Of a stretch of DNA of 64,000 nucleotides, positions 44,536-54,804 are shown in pieces. The translations under genes were made by a program, and so were the position numbers. This stretch comes from Chondrocystis sp. NIES-4102 (GTDB lineage Bacteria > Cyanobacteriota > Cyanobacteriia > Cyanobacteriales > Xenococcaceae): assembly GCA_002368355.1 (NCBI GenBank), contig AP018281.1, forward strand, positions 1,426,001-1,490,000, in the 5' to 3' direction. Positions within the stretch are counted from its first letter, which is position 1, and the number at the start of each line of letters is the position of its first letter. The notes beneath the pieces were generated by a model. The model was not told the DNA's origin, made no database searches, and saw nothing but the letters and a program-made list of their open reading frames with translations.

Positions 44536-44886
44536 CTATTCAAAATCCAATTCTAAAGTAGGCATTAATCTTTGTAAATTCTTGAGGGATTTTCCCTGCC
44601 AAGGATTTTTTTTTGCCCCAATTACTACCATCTGAATATTTTTTCGCTTACGAACGTTAATTACAAATTTAGATAAAATGCCAATTCCTGAACTATTGAG
44701 AAAACTTAATTCTTTGAGATCTAAAACAATTTTTTCAGGTTCTTGTTGAGCAACTTGATCGAGTAACTGGGAAATTTCAGCATATTCCTCATTACCATTG
44801 AGGCGAAGTGAACCATCAAAGATAATATGGTGGGATGCTTGATTATAAATAATATTGTAATTTTCAGTCTTAATCTCCATACTCAT
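44536..44886 (-). CDS. STAS-domain anti-sigma antagonist, last gene of signalling operon
   Basis: A 116-aa single STAS domain. The central strand-helix IVLDLKELSFLNSSGIGILSKFV carries the serine that a partner kinase can phosphorylate. In partner switching, the unphosphorylated form binds the ATPase-type kinase and frees its other target. It follows the ATPase-like gene by 78 bp and the PP2C gene by two places, so kinase, phosphatase and antagonist are all encoded together. Cytoplasmic. Confidence 0.9.
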   Translation of the reverse strand: MSMEIKTENYNIIYNQASHHIIFDGSLRLNGNEEYAEISQLLDQVAQQEPEKIVLDLKELSFLNSSGIGILSKFVINVRKRKNIQMVVIGAKKNPWQGKSLKNLQRLMPTLELDFE

Positions 44887-44964
44887 CGTTTAAAATATGT
44901 TAGTTAATTTGTTACTCTTTGCCACTTCAAAATCGCTCTTTAAAAGACTAACTATTAGTTACCA

Positions 44965-45567
44965 CTAAATTGCTAATTGTACCATTGTTGTTACAGCCAT
45001 TTCTGCTGACTCTGCTGACAAAGGTTCAAACTTCCAACCTAGTTTTGCCCCGTAATCATTCAACATAGTTAATAGCCCTAAGCCAGATTCTTCTTGCTCG
45101 TTTTCTATGGCATTTTTCTCTAGTTGGGTAATATATAACTCATTAGGGTCACAATTTAACAAGGTATGAATATGAGTTTGAAATTTCTCAGTTTGGTGAG
45201 TAGGAATACTATTAGTTAACTGAAAAATAATTAAGTCTGGGTTTAAATGAATTTGAATACTAATAGGGAAAGGCGACATTTCTACCCCATATTTCATAGC
45301 ATTTTCTAGCAGTTCATTAGCTATATAGCTTACCGCACTTTTAACTTCTGCCCGTTTATTCTCATTAATATCTTTAGATTCGTTAGCTAGAAAAAAAGTA
45401 CTCAAATAATCAGCTAAAAAATCTGCTGATAAACAATTATTACGCCATCTTTGACGCAAAGGAATCGATCCTGGAGAAAAACTGAAAATTAAATATTCCT
45501 GACTAGGAGGTAAATGCTCTATAAAGTCCCCTAATATATGCTCGACAGCGAGATTACTATAATTCAT
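44965..45567 (-). CDS. HATPase-like protein, probable anti-sigma serine kinase
   Basis: A 200-aa protein with a degenerate GHKL ATPase domain. The N-box is SYIANELLENAMKYGVE (about 81-97) and a glycine-containing G-box, ESGLGLLTMLNDYGA, lies near 158-172; a canonical DxGxG is not clear. Such proteins resemble SpoIIAB/RsbW kinases that phosphorylate STAS antagonists. It is 13 bp after the PP2C gene and 78 bp before the STAS gene. I recall similar cyanobacterial proteins always beside PP2C and STAS genes. The true partner is unknown. Confidence 0.8.
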   Translation of the reverse strand: MNYSNLAVEHILGDFIEHLPPSQEYLIFSFSPGSIPLRQRWRNNCLSADFLADYLSTFFLANESKDINENKRAEVKSAVSYIANELLENAMKYGVEMSPFPISIQIHLNPDLIIFQLTNSIPTHQTEKFQTHIHTLLNCDPNELYITQLEKNAIENEQEESGLGLLTMLNDYGAKLGWKFEPLSAESAEMAVTTMVQLAI

Positions 45568-45580
45568 ATTGCTTCAAAAT

Positions 45581-47320
45581 TTATTTTTGTTTGAGAACAA
45601 CTAAAGTTATATCGTCGTAAACTTTTTCCACGCCAATATGCGATCGCAAATCCTCAATTACCGCTTGTCTAATATCATGAGCGGAGTGTTGCCAGTTTTG
45701 TTGAACTATGGTGCATAATTGGTCTAATCCATAATGTTTGCCTAAGTTATTTTCCGCTTCAGTAATGCCATCGGTATACAAGATAACTACGTCTCCTGGA
45801 TGTAAATGAACTTCTAACTGAAAAATAAAATCTTGAATGGTTTCTTCTAACCCTATGGGAAATCCCAAATCAATTGTGTCTACCCGTTCAATTTCTCCCC
45901 CAGCACGCACTATTAAGATCTCTTCATGTTGTCCACTTAAACTTAGAACCCCTTCGTGATAATCAACTAAACATAGAGAAAGATTTTTATCCGAGTTCAT
46001 GCGTTGAACATTTTTATAAATCGTACGATTTAATACCTCAAAGAACTTTTTGGGATCAGTTTCATTGTTTTCCATCAGAGTTCGCACCGCAGTTTGCACC
46101 ATCAACATCAAAACTCCACTCTCTAAACCATGTCCTGTAACATCACCAATGCCAATAGTAATTCTTCCATGATGTTGTAGAACATCATAATAATCCCCTC
46201 CCACTTCATCAGCAGGTTCCATAAATCCTGCAATTTCCAACCCTTCTATCTGACTAAGTTCCTTTTCTTTGGGTAATAGCATCATTTGTAGACGTTGAGT
46301 AACTTCCAATTCAGCACTCAGACGCATATTTTCAGCTTGTAAACAATGATTTAACTTCCTAATTTCTTGATTAGCTTTCCCCAACTGTTCTAAATAAGAA
46401 GACTCTTGATCTCGCAAGCGTTTTTGCTCCAAACAAGCCCCCAATCTAGCTTTAAGCAAAGTAGGATTAAAAGGTTTAGCCAGATAATCAGCAGCACCCA
46501 TTTCAATACACTTAACCACGCTATCAATTTCATCTAGAGCAGAGATCATAATTGTTGGAATATGTCGCCAAGGGCTAGCATGAATCCACTTCAACACTTT
46601 ATACCCGTTAATTTCTGGCATAATAATGTCGAGCAAAATCAGATCATAAGCTCCTGTTTGAATCATGGCGATCGCTTCCCTACCATCGACAGCAGTAGCC
46701 ACTTGATACCCTTGAAGTTTAATCTGACGGGAAAGTAATTCGCGGTTGCTCGCACTATCATCAACAATTAAAATGGTGTAGTTACCACTTTCATAGGAGG
46801 CTTGGGTATCAATTTCTATAAGCTCACCTGTATCGACGATTAAATCAATCTCTGGTAATTGACTATCTCTAACTTCGTAAACCGCCTCTTCTATCTCAGG
46901 TTTAGTTTCAACTAAATTTGCAATTTCGTTCAATAATTTATTAGCAGCCTTATTAATTTTTTCTAAATCATTAATAAAATCCGCTTCCATCACAGAAATT
47001 AACTGTTGACAATTACTAATGACTAAAAGAGTCGATTGTTCTAATTCTGTTTTTAAAATGGGATTAGCAATAATTTCTTGTAGATTAAATTGGGTATTAG
47101 CTATTGCAGCAGGATTTAAAAAAGTATTAATTGAAACTAATAATTGATTACCACAATTGCGGATCTGCTCTAATTCACTAAGATAGACAACATTTTGATC
47201 TATTTGAGCAATTTCCTCCATCAGCATTTCACTGTAGCCAATAATGGCATTAATCGGCGTACGAAGTTCGTGACGTAAATGAGATAGTATAGATAATTGC
47301 GATTGACTATCTGTAGTCAT
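45581..47320 (-). CDS. HisKA-REC-PP2C (SpoIIE-type) phosphatase
   Basis: A 579-aa multidomain regulator. Residues ~8-35 are a histidine-kinase H-box ([19 protein letters not shown]) with no ATPase domain after it. A receiver domain occupies ~182-300, with phospho-acceptor Asp in LILLDIIMPEINGY. After a coiled coil (~300-345) comes a SpoIIE-type PP2C domain (~370-578) with its metal Asp residues in EVGGDYYDV, GIGDVTGHG, LYTDGITEAEN and YDDITLVVL. The phosphatase should be active on the STAS protein and be controlled by phosphorylation of the receiver. The lone H-box may act as a dimerisation and phosphotransfer site. Confidence 0.9.
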   Translation of the reverse strand: MTTDSQSQLSILSHLRHELRTPINAIIGYSEMLMEEIAQIDQNVVYLSELEQIRNCGNQLLVSINTFLNPAAIANTQFNLQEIIANPILKTELEQSTLLVISNCQQLISVMEADFINDLEKINKAANKLLNEIANLVETKPEIEEAVYEVRDSQLPEIDLIVDTGELIEIDTQASYESGNYTILIVDDSASNRELLSRQIKLQGYQVATAVDGREAIAMIQTGAYDLILLDIIMPEINGYKVLKWIHASPWRHIPTIMISALDEIDSVVKCIEMGAADYLAKPFNPTLLKARLGACLEQKRLRDQESSYLEQLGKANQEIRKLNHCLQAENMRLSAELEVTQRLQMMLLPKEKELSQIEGLEIAGFMEPADEVGGDYYDVLQHHGRITIGIGDVTGHGLESGVLMLMVQTAVRTLMENNETDPKKFFEVLNRTIYKNVQRMNSDKNLSLCLVDYHEGVLSLSGQHEEILIVRAGGEIERVDTIDLGFPIGLEETIQDFIFQLEVHLHPGDVVILYTDGITEAENNLGKHYGLDQLCTIVQQNWQHSAHDIRQAVIEDLRSHIGVEKVYDDITLVVLKQK

Positions 47321-47341
47321 GGGTAATAAATGGAGTAAAAG

Positions 47342-47710
47342 TTAGCTAGGGGTAAGAAAAGTCTCAATTTTAGTTAATAAACGTGGTAAATCTATAGGTT
47401 TTGTATCATAATCATCACAACCAGCCTGTAAAGCTTTTTCGCGATCGCCAGACATAGCATGAGCAGTTAAGGCAATCACAGGAATTGAGGCAGTGCTAGT
47501 ATTAGCTTTAATATTCTTAGTTGCTTCCCAACCGTCCATTACTGGTAAACTCATATCCATCAAAATTAAGTCGGGAATTTCTAACATAGCCTTAGCTATC
47601 CCCTCGGCCCCATCAACTGCAATGATTACTTCAAAACCTCGGCGTTGTAACCTACGGGAAAGCATATCTCGATTCATTTCATTGTCTTCGACTAATAGAA
47701 TTTTGGGCAT
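47342..47710 (-). CDS. Single-domain response regulator
   Basis: A 122-aa CheY-like receiver. VEDNEMNRDML holds the acidic pair, DLILMDMSLPVMDGW the phospho-acceptor Asp, VIALTAH the switch Thr and DYDTKPID the conserved Lys. No output domain. It lies 21 bp before the PP2C gene and 18 bp after the hybrid kinase gene, so it can shuttle phosphate from the kinases to the phosphatase or lone H-box. ATG start, family length. Confidence 0.93.
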   Translation of the reverse strand: MPKILLVEDNEMNRDMLSRRLQRRGFEVIIAVDGAEGIAKAMLEIPDLILMDMSLPVMDGWEATKNIKANTSTASIPVIALTAHAMSGDREKALQAGCDDYDTKPIDLPRLLTKIETFLTPS

Positions 47711-47728
47711 ATCATTGATTATTAATTA

Positions 47729-49909
47729 CTAAATATTTTTATCCTGATGAGTGGTACGAGCGATCGCATCACTGAGTAATCTCTCCAATTCGTTAAGTAA
47801 AATAGAACGTTGATAAGAACCCTTTTCAAAAATTTTGCTAACTTGTCCATTCAACTTGTGACGATCTTCTGTCGTGATACTTTTTGCGGTTAAAATCACC
47901 ACAGGGATCGAACGCCATCGCTCATCGTGTTTTAATCGATGAACTAGTTCAAAACCATCCATTTCTGGCATCATTAGATCGGATAAAATTAAGCCTGGAG
48001 TATGATTTTGTAATTTAATTAATGCTTCTATACCATTTTCGGCTTCTATAACTTGCCAGTTTTTAGCTTTTAATTGACGAGACAGCATCTCTCGAATACC
48101 AGGATCATCCTCTACGACTAAAATTGAGTCGGAATTAAAAATTGGCTTAAATTTTTCGACAATGGTTTCTAATTTTTTACTGTCAATTGGTTTTAATAAG
48201 TATTCCGTAGCCCCCAAAGCATAACCCAAATTCTGATCATCGATCATAGTCATCATAATTACTGGAATATCCGCCGTCTGAGGATGTGCCTTGAGAGATG
48301 TTAAAACAGACCACCCATCCATTCCAGGCATCATCACATCTAAGGTAATAGCTTCAGGCTGTAATGTTTTAGCTAACTGTATGCCTTCTTCACCAGTACT
48401 AGCTGTTTTTACTTCAAACCCTTTTTTACCTAAAAATCTTCTTAATAAATCATGAATTGTAGGATCATCATCAATCACTAAAATAGTGTTGCAATTAACA
48501 GACTTGTTATTTACTTCGGGTTCTAAAATTTGGTTCGGTTGATTAGCTGGCTGTTTATTTCGCTCTATCACCTCTATTGGTAGATTAATTGTAAAACAAG
48601 ATCCCGCGCCCAATTCACTAACAACACTAATATCTCCCCCCATCATCTGACAAAACTTTTTAGTGATAGCTAACCCTAAACCTGTCCCCCCATATTTGCG
48701 AGTTGTTGAAGCATCAGCTTGAGTAAACGCCTGAAATAGTTTGCTAACCTGTTCAGAGTTCATACCAATACCTGTATCAGTCACTTGGAAAATGACATCA
48801 GAGTGATCTTCAATAGTATCCACTGAAATATCTAAAGTAATTGTGCCATTGTGGGTAAATTTACTGGCATTGCTAAGAAGATTAAATAAACTTTGACGCA
48901 CCTTAGTAACATCGGCGTGCATCATAGGCAAATTCTCTGCTATGTTGCATTTTAAAGTATTACTATTTTTTTCAATCAATGGTTCGATAGTACAAACCGT
49001 CTCAGCAATCAAACTCTTAATTTCAAAGGTTTCTAAATACAATTCCATCCGACCAGCTTCGATCTTCGAGAGGTCGAGAATATCATTAATTAAAGTTAAA
49101 AGGTGTTTACCTGCGCCATGTATTTTCTGAAGATCTGGAATAAAATCATCCTGTCCAATATCTTCAGCTTCTTCCATGAGCATTTCACTGTAGCCAATAA
49201 TGGCATTCATGGGGGTACGCAATTCATGACTCATATTAGCTAGAAACTGGCTTTTTGCCTGATTAGCCTTTTCTGCTTCGGTCATACTTTTGGCAAGATC
49301 AGCAGTCCGCTCTTTCACCCGAACTTCTAATTCTTTTTTTTGTGCAATTAACTCTACTTGTGTCTGGCGTAGGCTTTTGAGGGTATGAGATAATTTTTCA
49401 GTTCTTTCCTCGACTCTTTTTTCTAATTCTTGGTTAAGTTTAATTAGCGAACTTTCTACTCGCTCTCGTTGTAAAATTTCTTTTTTCAGCATTCTATTCT
49501 GCCCTTCCAAAGTGCGAGCCAAATTACGCAACTGTAACTGAACTCTAACCCTTGCTAGTACCTCCTCTCGTTGGAAAGGCTTAGTTATATAATCAACCGC
49601 TCCCAAGGTAAAACCTCTAACTTTATGCTCAGTATCCGAAAGAGCAGTCATAAAAATAATCGGAATATCAAAGGTATCAGGATTACTTTTAATCTGTTTA
49701 CAGGTTTGATACCCATCCATCCCAGGCATCATCACGTCTAGGAGAACTAATTCTGGTTTATAATACTGTATTTGCTCTAAAGCCGTCTCGCCATCAATAG
49801 CTACAGCGACTTGAAATCCAGATCTAGTTAAAGTTTCTGAAAGTACTTCTAAATTATTGTGATTGTCATCAACAATTAAAATGCTGTCGTAACTAAGATG
49901 GTCGGTCAC
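47729..49909 (-). CDS. Multi-receiver hybrid histidine kinase (REC-HisKA-HATPase-REC-REC)
   Basis: A 726-aa cytoplasmic hybrid kinase. REC1 is at ~8-125 ([12 protein letters not shown]), then a long coiled coil (~130-225), HisKA with [21 protein letters not shown] (~228-250), HATPase (~335-455; [22 protein letters not shown]), REC2 (~480-595; [13 protein letters not shown]) and REC3 (~605-720; [13 protein letters not shown]). All receivers retain the Asp. It has no sensor or membrane part, so its REC1 is probably the input, fed by the membrane kinase encoded upstream. It is 54 bp after that kinase gene. Confidence 0.92.
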   Translation of the reverse strand: MTDHLSYDSILIVDDNHNNLEVLSETLTRSGFQVAVAIDGETALEQIQYYKPELVLLDVMMPGMDGYQTCKQIKSNPDTFDIPIIFMTALSDTEHKVRGFTLGAVDYITKPFQREEVLARVRVQLQLRNLARTLEGQNRMLKKEILQRERVESSLIKLNQELEKRVEERTEKLSHTLKSLRQTQVELIAQKKELEVRVKERTADLAKSMTEAEKANQAKSQFLANMSHELRTPMNAIIGYSEMLMEEAEDIGQDDFIPDLQKIHGAGKHLLTLINDILDLSKIEAGRMELYLETFEIKSLIAETVCTIEPLIEKNSNTLKCNIAENLPMMHADVTKVRQSLFNLLSNASKFTHNGTITLDISVDTIEDHSDVIFQVTDTGIGMNSEQVSKLFQAFTQADASTTRKYGGTGLGLAITKKFCQMMGGDISVVSELGAGSCFTINLPIEVIERNKQPANQPNQILEPEVNNKSVNCNTILVIDDDPTIHDLLRRFLGKKGFEVKTASTGEEGIQLAKTLQPEAITLDVMMPGMDGWSVLTSLKAHPQTADIPVIMMTMIDDQNLGYALGATEYLLKPIDSKKLETIVEKFKPIFNSDSILVVEDDPGIREMLSRQLKAKNWQVIEAENGIEALIKLQNHTPGLILSDLMMPEMDGFELVHRLKHDERWRSIPVVILTAKSITTEDRHKLNGQVSKIFEKGSYQRSILLNELERLLSDAIARTTHQDKNI

Positions 49910-49963
49910 TTATTTTGCTCCTTTAAGCTTAAAAATTCATACTTGCAAACTTCAATCACACAT

Positions 49964-52828
49964 TTATAGATACTGCTCGATAAAAGCTTTAATTTGTCTC
50001 AATTTAAATCCTTTGGCTAAATCCCTCAAAGTTTGAGCAAAATGTTCTACTTTGGGATCTGTTGATTCAATTCTGTCTATTTCTTGTAGTAAATCGTTAA
50101 TCAAACCCTTACGACTCAAATCATAGAGTTTCGTTAGATCATCGGCAGGAGGCGGAATAATTTCTCTTGTTTGAGTGTGGGATAAATCATTTGTAACTAC
50201 ATTGCTTGCTGCTGAATAAGTTGATTGTTCATAAATCCAGTCCAAATTTAAATGTAGCTGTAAACACTGCAAAAGTGCTTCTTGTTGAATTGGTTTAGGT
50301 AAAAAGTCATTTGCTCCTGCTTCAAGACTCTTTTGGCGATCGCTTTGATAGGCATGAGCAGAAGATACTATGATCTTTAAATCAGAAGGTATTTCGTGCG
50401 CCTTACGCAATTGGACAATCATTTCTTGCCCATCCATCACAGGCATATTTAAATCGGCAATTATCAAATCAGGTTGATCCCGAACAGCCTTGAATAATCC
50501 TTCTTCTCCATTTTCGGCTTCTAATACGGTAAATCCTAATGGCTCTAATAAATTAACTACTACCGATCTATTTGACCAGCGATCGTCAACAATTAAAATC
50601 CGTCGTTGTTTTCCTTCAAAACCAATAATCGTACCCTCGACAATCTTAAGATTATTAAAACTGTTCCATTGTGCAGTTTCTTGAAGTTCAATTTCAAACC
50701 AGAAAGTTGTGCCAGTCTGATACACACTCTTGGCTTGCAAAGTTCCCCCCATCATCTCAACAATTTTTTGGCTAATGGCTAACCCTAAACCAGTACCTTC
50801 TGCTTGTTTTTTAACATTTCCTACCTGCTCAAACGGCAGAAAGATTTTATCTAAATCTTCAGGTTGGATGCCAATGCCACTATCTTCAACGGCAAAAAGT
50901 AAACGATGTTTAATAGGTTGCTGTGAAGTTTTTGATATAACCGCAAAGCGGTCATCGCAGACTCCGCCGTTCAACGGCGGAGTACCGATGACTTGAACAA
51001 TTAACTTAACCCCACCCTCTTCGGTAAATTTAATCCCATTACTCAACAAGTTCATCAACACTTGCCGTAACATTTTTTCATCCGCTTCTACTCCCACAGG
51101 TAAATTAAGATCTGCTTGATAAGTAAAGCTAATCCCTTTTTGCTGCGCTTTAATCTGGCAAATCTCTACTACCCCCTGAATAAAAGAAGGAAAATGCAAC
51201 TCTACAGGATGCAGTTCCATTTTTCGGGCTTCAATTTTAGAAAGATCGAGAATATCATTAATCAAAGTTAGTAAATGAGTACCACATTGATTAATAATCT
51301 CTACTCCTTTTTTCTCTTTATCTTCCAAAGAACGAGACTGTTGGAGAATTTGAGCATAGCCTAAAATACCATTTAAAGGAGTTCTCAGTTCATGACTCAT
51401 ATTAGCCAAAAACTCACTTTTAGCTAGATTAGCAGAGTCGGCTATTTCCTTTGCCTCTTGAAGTTCGGCGGTACGTTCTTGAACACGATTTTCCAGTTCA
51501 GTATTAGTTTCGGCTAAAGCAGTAAATGAAGAGCGCAACTGCCCTGCCATACGGTTAAAGGATTGAGCTAAAATACTTAGTTCATCAACTTTAAATTTTT
51601 CGTCTACTTGTTGATCTAATTCACCATTAGCGATCGCTTCTGAAGCCTGATTTAACTGCATAATTGGCTGAGTAATCCAACGAGAAGTATAAAATCCTGA
51701 TGCGATCGCAACTCCTAAAGCCAACAAACACAGCATAATTGTAGAACGAGTGTTTGCATTAATCTGCGCCATAAAGTCAGATTCAGGTACAGCAACAACC
51801 ACTAACCAATCTAAACCTAATTCATCTTGCCAAGGTGATACTTGAATATATTGGCGATCGCCATCAATTTTAAAATCCAGTTGTTGTATTCCTTGAATTT
51901 CTTTTAAGTCATTAAATTCTTTAATTAAATACTGTGCCGTTGCTTTAATTACAGGATCTTTGCTTTTATAAGCTTCAATTCTCTTAGGTTTACCATTAAT
52001 TATTTCAAATGGTTTTTCATTAGCAGAATCTGCGATCAAAAAGCCATTTCTTTCCATGATAAAAGTTTTGCCTGATGAACTAACTTTTGTTTGGCGTAAA
52101 AATTCGCTAATACGAGCCAAACGTTGTTCTACTGCAATTACTCCATGAAGTTTTCCTTGCTTGTTGTAAACAGCGCGACTTGCTGCAACGTTTAAATGAA
52201 AAGGTTCTGTTTCCCAGTTATAAACAGAACTCCATACTATTGTATTTTTTTTAATCGCTTCTGTGTACCAAGCCTCTTTCTGAAACAATGATTCTTCTAG
52301 TTCTATATCTACACCAGCACGATTTCCTTGATTATCGGTTTTATATATATAAAGTTTGGAATCACCATGTAACTCATAAGAAACCTCATCAGTTGTAATA
52401 TGGAGCTCATCAAAGTATCCAGTAGCTAGAAACTTACCAGATTTGAAACCATAAAGTATATATCCAACCTTAAAAGTTTGCAGTTGTTTCCAAAAATAAG
52501 TTCCTAAAGTTTCTGTATCTTCTACATCTAACAATTCCATTTGAACCGCATCCCAGTTATTTTGAACAACCTCAATAGGTGTTACCATATAACTATCTAA
52601 ACGCTGGTCAATTCTTCTACTGACTTCATTTCTTAATTGACTGGCTAAATTATTAACAGCCCTTTGCCCATTACGCAATGATAAATACCCTGTCAATCCT
52701 ACAGCAACAAAAACTTGGGCAACAAAAGGAACAACCAAAATTAAGCGAAGTGGTATATTTTTATTATACCTATTATTAAAACTATTATCTGTCTTGGAAG
52801 TGTGCTTGGTTATAGGTTGGGATGACAT
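49964..52828 (-). CDS. dCache-HAMP hybrid histidine kinase
   Basis: A 954-aa membrane sensor kinase. An N-terminal helix (~28-50), a periplasmic double-Cache domain (~55-355; SSVYNWETEPFHLNVAASR) and a second helix (~365-385) precede HAMP (~386-440) and a coiled coil. HisKA ([21 protein letters not shown]) and HATPase ([36 protein letters not shown]) follow, then a C-terminal receiver (ADLNMPVMDGQ) and a short helical tail. Between HATPase elements the frame contains GTPPLNGGVCDDRF, encoded by a palindromic insertion (50940-50992) that the family normally lacks. It is the first gene of the six-gene operon. Confidence 0.92.
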   Translation of the reverse strand: MSSQPITKHTSKTDNSFNNRYNKNIPLRLILVVPFVAQVFVAVGLTGYLSLRNGQRAVNNLASQLRNEVSRRIDQRLDSYMVTPIEVVQNNWDAVQMELLDVEDTETLGTYFWKQLQTFKVGYILYGFKSGKFLATGYFDELHITTDEVSYELHGDSKLYIYKTDNQGNRAGVDIELEESLFQKEAWYTEAIKKNTIVWSSVYNWETEPFHLNVAASRAVYNKQGKLHGVIAVEQRLARISEFLRQTKVSSSGKTFIMERNGFLIADSANEKPFEIINGKPKRIEAYKSKDPVIKATAQYLIKEFNDLKEIQGIQQLDFKIDGDRQYIQVSPWQDELGLDWLVVVAVPESDFMAQINANTRSTIMLCLLALGVAIASGFYTSRWITQPIMQLNQASEAIANGELDQQVDEKFKVDELSILAQSFNRMAGQLRSSFTALAETNTELENRVQERTAELQEAKEIADSANLAKSEFLANMSHELRTPLNGILGYAQILQQSRSLEDKEKKGVEIINQCGTHLLTLINDILDLSKIEARKMELHPVELHFPSFIQGVVEICQIKAQQKGISFTYQADLNLPVGVEADEKMLRQVLMNLLSNGIKFTEEGGVKLIVQVIGTPPLNGGVCDDRFAVISKTSQQPIKHRLLFAVEDSGIGIQPEDLDKIFLPFEQVGNVKKQAEGTGLGLAISQKIVEMMGGTLQAKSVYQTGTTFWFEIELQETAQWNSFNNLKIVEGTIIGFEGKQRRILIVDDRWSNRSVVVNLLEPLGFTVLEAENGEEGLFKAVRDQPDLIIADLNMPVMDGQEMIVQLRKAHEIPSDLKIIVSSAHAYQSDRQKSLEAGANDFLPKPIQQEALLQCLQLHLNLDWIYEQSTYSAASNVVTNDLSHTQTREIIPPPADDLTKLYDLSRKGLINDLLQEIDRIESTDPKVEHFAQTLRDLAKGFKLRQIKAFIEQYL
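50940..50992. repeat. Palindromic mini-element inside a kinase gene
   Basis: ACCGC-AAA-GCGGT (50940-50952) is followed by GTCATCG (50951-50957) paired with CGATGAC (50986-50992), enclosing ACTCCGCCGT (50961-50970) paired with ACGGCGGAGT (50974-50983). It is GC-rich in an AT-rich gene and in frame, adding about 16 residues to the HATPase domain of the sensor kinase. Confidence 0.7.
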
Positions 52829-53034
52829 ATAGTTTTATATAAAAATTTTCCACCCTATTACTGTTCCCAAAAGCTTATTAGTAATTAACACATTTTTTAA
52901 AATAATAGTTATAAATATATTATTTGTGTATTATTTTAGTTGTCTATTTTTCTGAGATATATTTATTTTTTATATTCCTTCTACATGTTATTTCACATAA
53001 AAAAATAGTTGAAACATTTATTAAAAATCCCTAG

Positions 53035-53634
53035 TTACAAATTATTCATTTTTAACATTTTATAATTTATTTTGTTTCTAATAAGCAAAAACACAATTAT
53101 AATATTTATTGTTAGCATATATATAGGAAATGATGATAAAGCGAATGACCAAGTTTCAATAGCTAAAATCAAAAATATACTAGTAACTAAATATAATACC
53201 CAGGTTAATAGGTTTTCAGATTCTGGATCTTGATAAGATTTTTTAATTGTAGGTAAAATACCGAAAAAGTCAACAATTAAGCTCATAATCAAAGCAATCA
53301 TCGGTGAATTAAAATGCCACCATAAGGCAAGACTCAAACCTACACAAAATAAACATAATTTATCAAATTTGCTCCAACTACCTTCTCCTTTCTTGAGAGC
53401 TAGTAAAACAATAACTGATTGACCCAATATACTGCACACTGGAACCCAAAGTGTATTAAATGCTCCAGCACTATAATAACTAGCACTAATCACAATACTG
53501 AGTATTAACCAAGTTGACCAAGTAGCTATATTTGGACGTGTTTTTCCTTTTATTGTAGTGATAATGTAAGGAATAAAACAAATTATAGAAATAACTCCTG
53601 CTATCAATCCACAAAAAGATTTAAAATCCAACAT
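53035..53634 (-). CDS. PQ-loop-like seven-helix membrane protein
   Basis: A 199-aa membrane protein with about six or seven hydrophobic segments. Two segments look like PQ-loop repeats: ICFIPYIITTIKGKTRPNIATWSTW (in part) and FFGILPTIKKSYQDPESENLLTW, each with Pro, a charged turn and a Trp. That pattern is that of SWEET/SemiSWEET or PQ-loop transporters. It is the last gene of a three-gene cluster, 34 bp after the desaturase. Substrate unknown; a lipid-linked or sugar solute is possible. Very AT-rich. Confidence 0.65.
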   Translation of the reverse strand: MLDFKSFCGLIAGVISIICFIPYIITTIKGKTRPNIATWSTWLILSIVISASYYSAGAFNTLWVPVCSILGQSVIVLLALKKGEGSWSKFDKLCLFCVGLSLALWWHFNSPMIALIMSLIVDFFGILPTIKKSYQDPESENLLTWVLYLVTSIFLILAIETWSFALSSFPIYMLTINIIIVFLLIRNKINYKMLKMNNL

Positions 53635-53668
53635 AATAATTAAAACAGTATAAATTATTAACTTTTAA

Positions 53669-54703
53669 TCAATATAAAAATAAAAATGAAACATCATGTG
53701 CGCCGTAGAACTCATCAAATGTAGGATTTTGGTTTTTATCTATTGCTATTCCTTGTCCTAAAAGAAATCGGGTTATACGAAAACGATGATAATTAATTAA
53801 TTGTTGTCTTAAAGATAGATAACGAATATTACTTGATTGTTCTAATTCTTTGTTTAATTCTGGTAAACTATGCCAAGGACATTTCATAACTGCATGATGT
53901 GCATTGTGATAACCAAAATTAAGTAATAAGACATTTAACCAAGAATAATTACGTGATAGAAGTGTAGAATAAGTATGAGCTTCCTCATGAGCGCGATCGC
54001 GTTTTGGTAATTTTTCACCTGAAGAAAATACTTCATAAGTATGTTGAAAAGCATCTCCAAAACGTAATACTGTAATCATACCAATATAAGCAAGAAAATA
54101 TAGGATTAAAGCTTTTAAAGATATTATTCCTATCAAAGCAAATATTGCCATTCTAATAAATATAATTCCTATAAGACGACCTCTTTCATTACTTCTTTCA
54201 CGGTTATAAAAAGGTGCAAGTATAGAATGCCAGCGCGCCCAAAAACCAATAATAGGAAAATATAACCATTCTAAAGCTAAGATTATGCGACGTAATATTA
54301 AAGGTAAATTTTGCAGTTGTTTTATTGGTTCAAAAGTGAAAACATCACAACGATCAATATGATGAGCGATATGTTGTAAAGTTAAGGGTTGAAATCCATT
54401 ATAGCAGCCACCATTAATCCATAACATTATATTGCCAAAGATAGTATTCCAGCTACGACTTTTAAAAATAGTTCCGTGCATAAATTCATGGGTCAGATAG
54501 GCTGAATAAATTAAACTATGTGTCAAAAGGATTACAGAAAATAAATTAATTATGGCAATAGGTGAAAATAGTAGAATAATTCCACAAACAAAAGCAATTA
54601 TCGTATAAGAAATAGCTAAAAAATTAGATAAAGCTTGATGTTTCTGAATATAAAAATGTGTGTTAACAGGTTGAAGGGAATCAGATTTAATAATAGTGGT
54701 CAT
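53669..54703 (-). CDS. Fatty-acid desaturase-type membrane di-iron protein
   Basis: A 344-aa membrane protein with three His clusters: HEFMH (about 93-97), HIAHH and HNAHH. Several hydrophobic segments flank them. It differs from DesC (43637-44458) in box spacing and closer resembles the DesA/beta-carotene-ketolase-like branch, so it may act on another acyl position or on a non-standard substrate. It lies between the CADD-like gene and the PQ-loop-like gene, all in the same direction. A TGTGA-N6-TCACA palindrome lies just upstream (54759-54774). Substrate unknown. Confidence 0.82.
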   Translation of the reverse strand: MTTIIKSDSLQPVNTHFYIQKHQALSNFLAISYTIIAFVCGIILLFSPIAIINLFSVILLTHSLIYSAYLTHEFMHGTIFKSRSWNTIFGNIMLWINGGCYNGFQPLTLQHIAHHIDRCDVFTFEPIKQLQNLPLILRRIILALEWLYFPIIGFWARWHSILAPFYNRERSNERGRLIGIIFIRMAIFALIGIISLKALILYFLAYIGMITVLRFGDAFQHTYEVFSSGEKLPKRDRAHEEAHTYSTLLSRNYSWLNVLLLNFGYHNAHHAVMKCPWHSLPELNKELEQSSNIRYLSLRQQLINYHRFRITRFLLGQGIAIDKNQNPTFDEFYGAHDVSFLFLY

Positions 54704-54756
54704 GATTTTAAAAAATAGCTACTCTCAACTAGATTATATATGTAAAACAAATAAAA

Positions 54757-54776
54757 GCTGTGACAAGAATCACAGC
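54757..54776. promoter_or_regulatory. Perfect CRP-like palindrome, or terminator stem, before the desaturase gene
   Basis: GCTGTGA-CAAGAA-TCACAGC, a perfect 7-bp inverted repeat with the TGTGA-N6-TCACA core of CRP-type regulators, 54 bp upstream of the desaturase ATG. On the minus strand it is followed by TTTTATTTGTTTT, so it could instead be the intrinsic terminator of the CADD-like gene, which ends 29 bp before it. Both uses are possible. Confidence 0.6.
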
Positions 54777-54804
54777 CTGAGCTAAATTATAATATGTATT
54801 TTAT

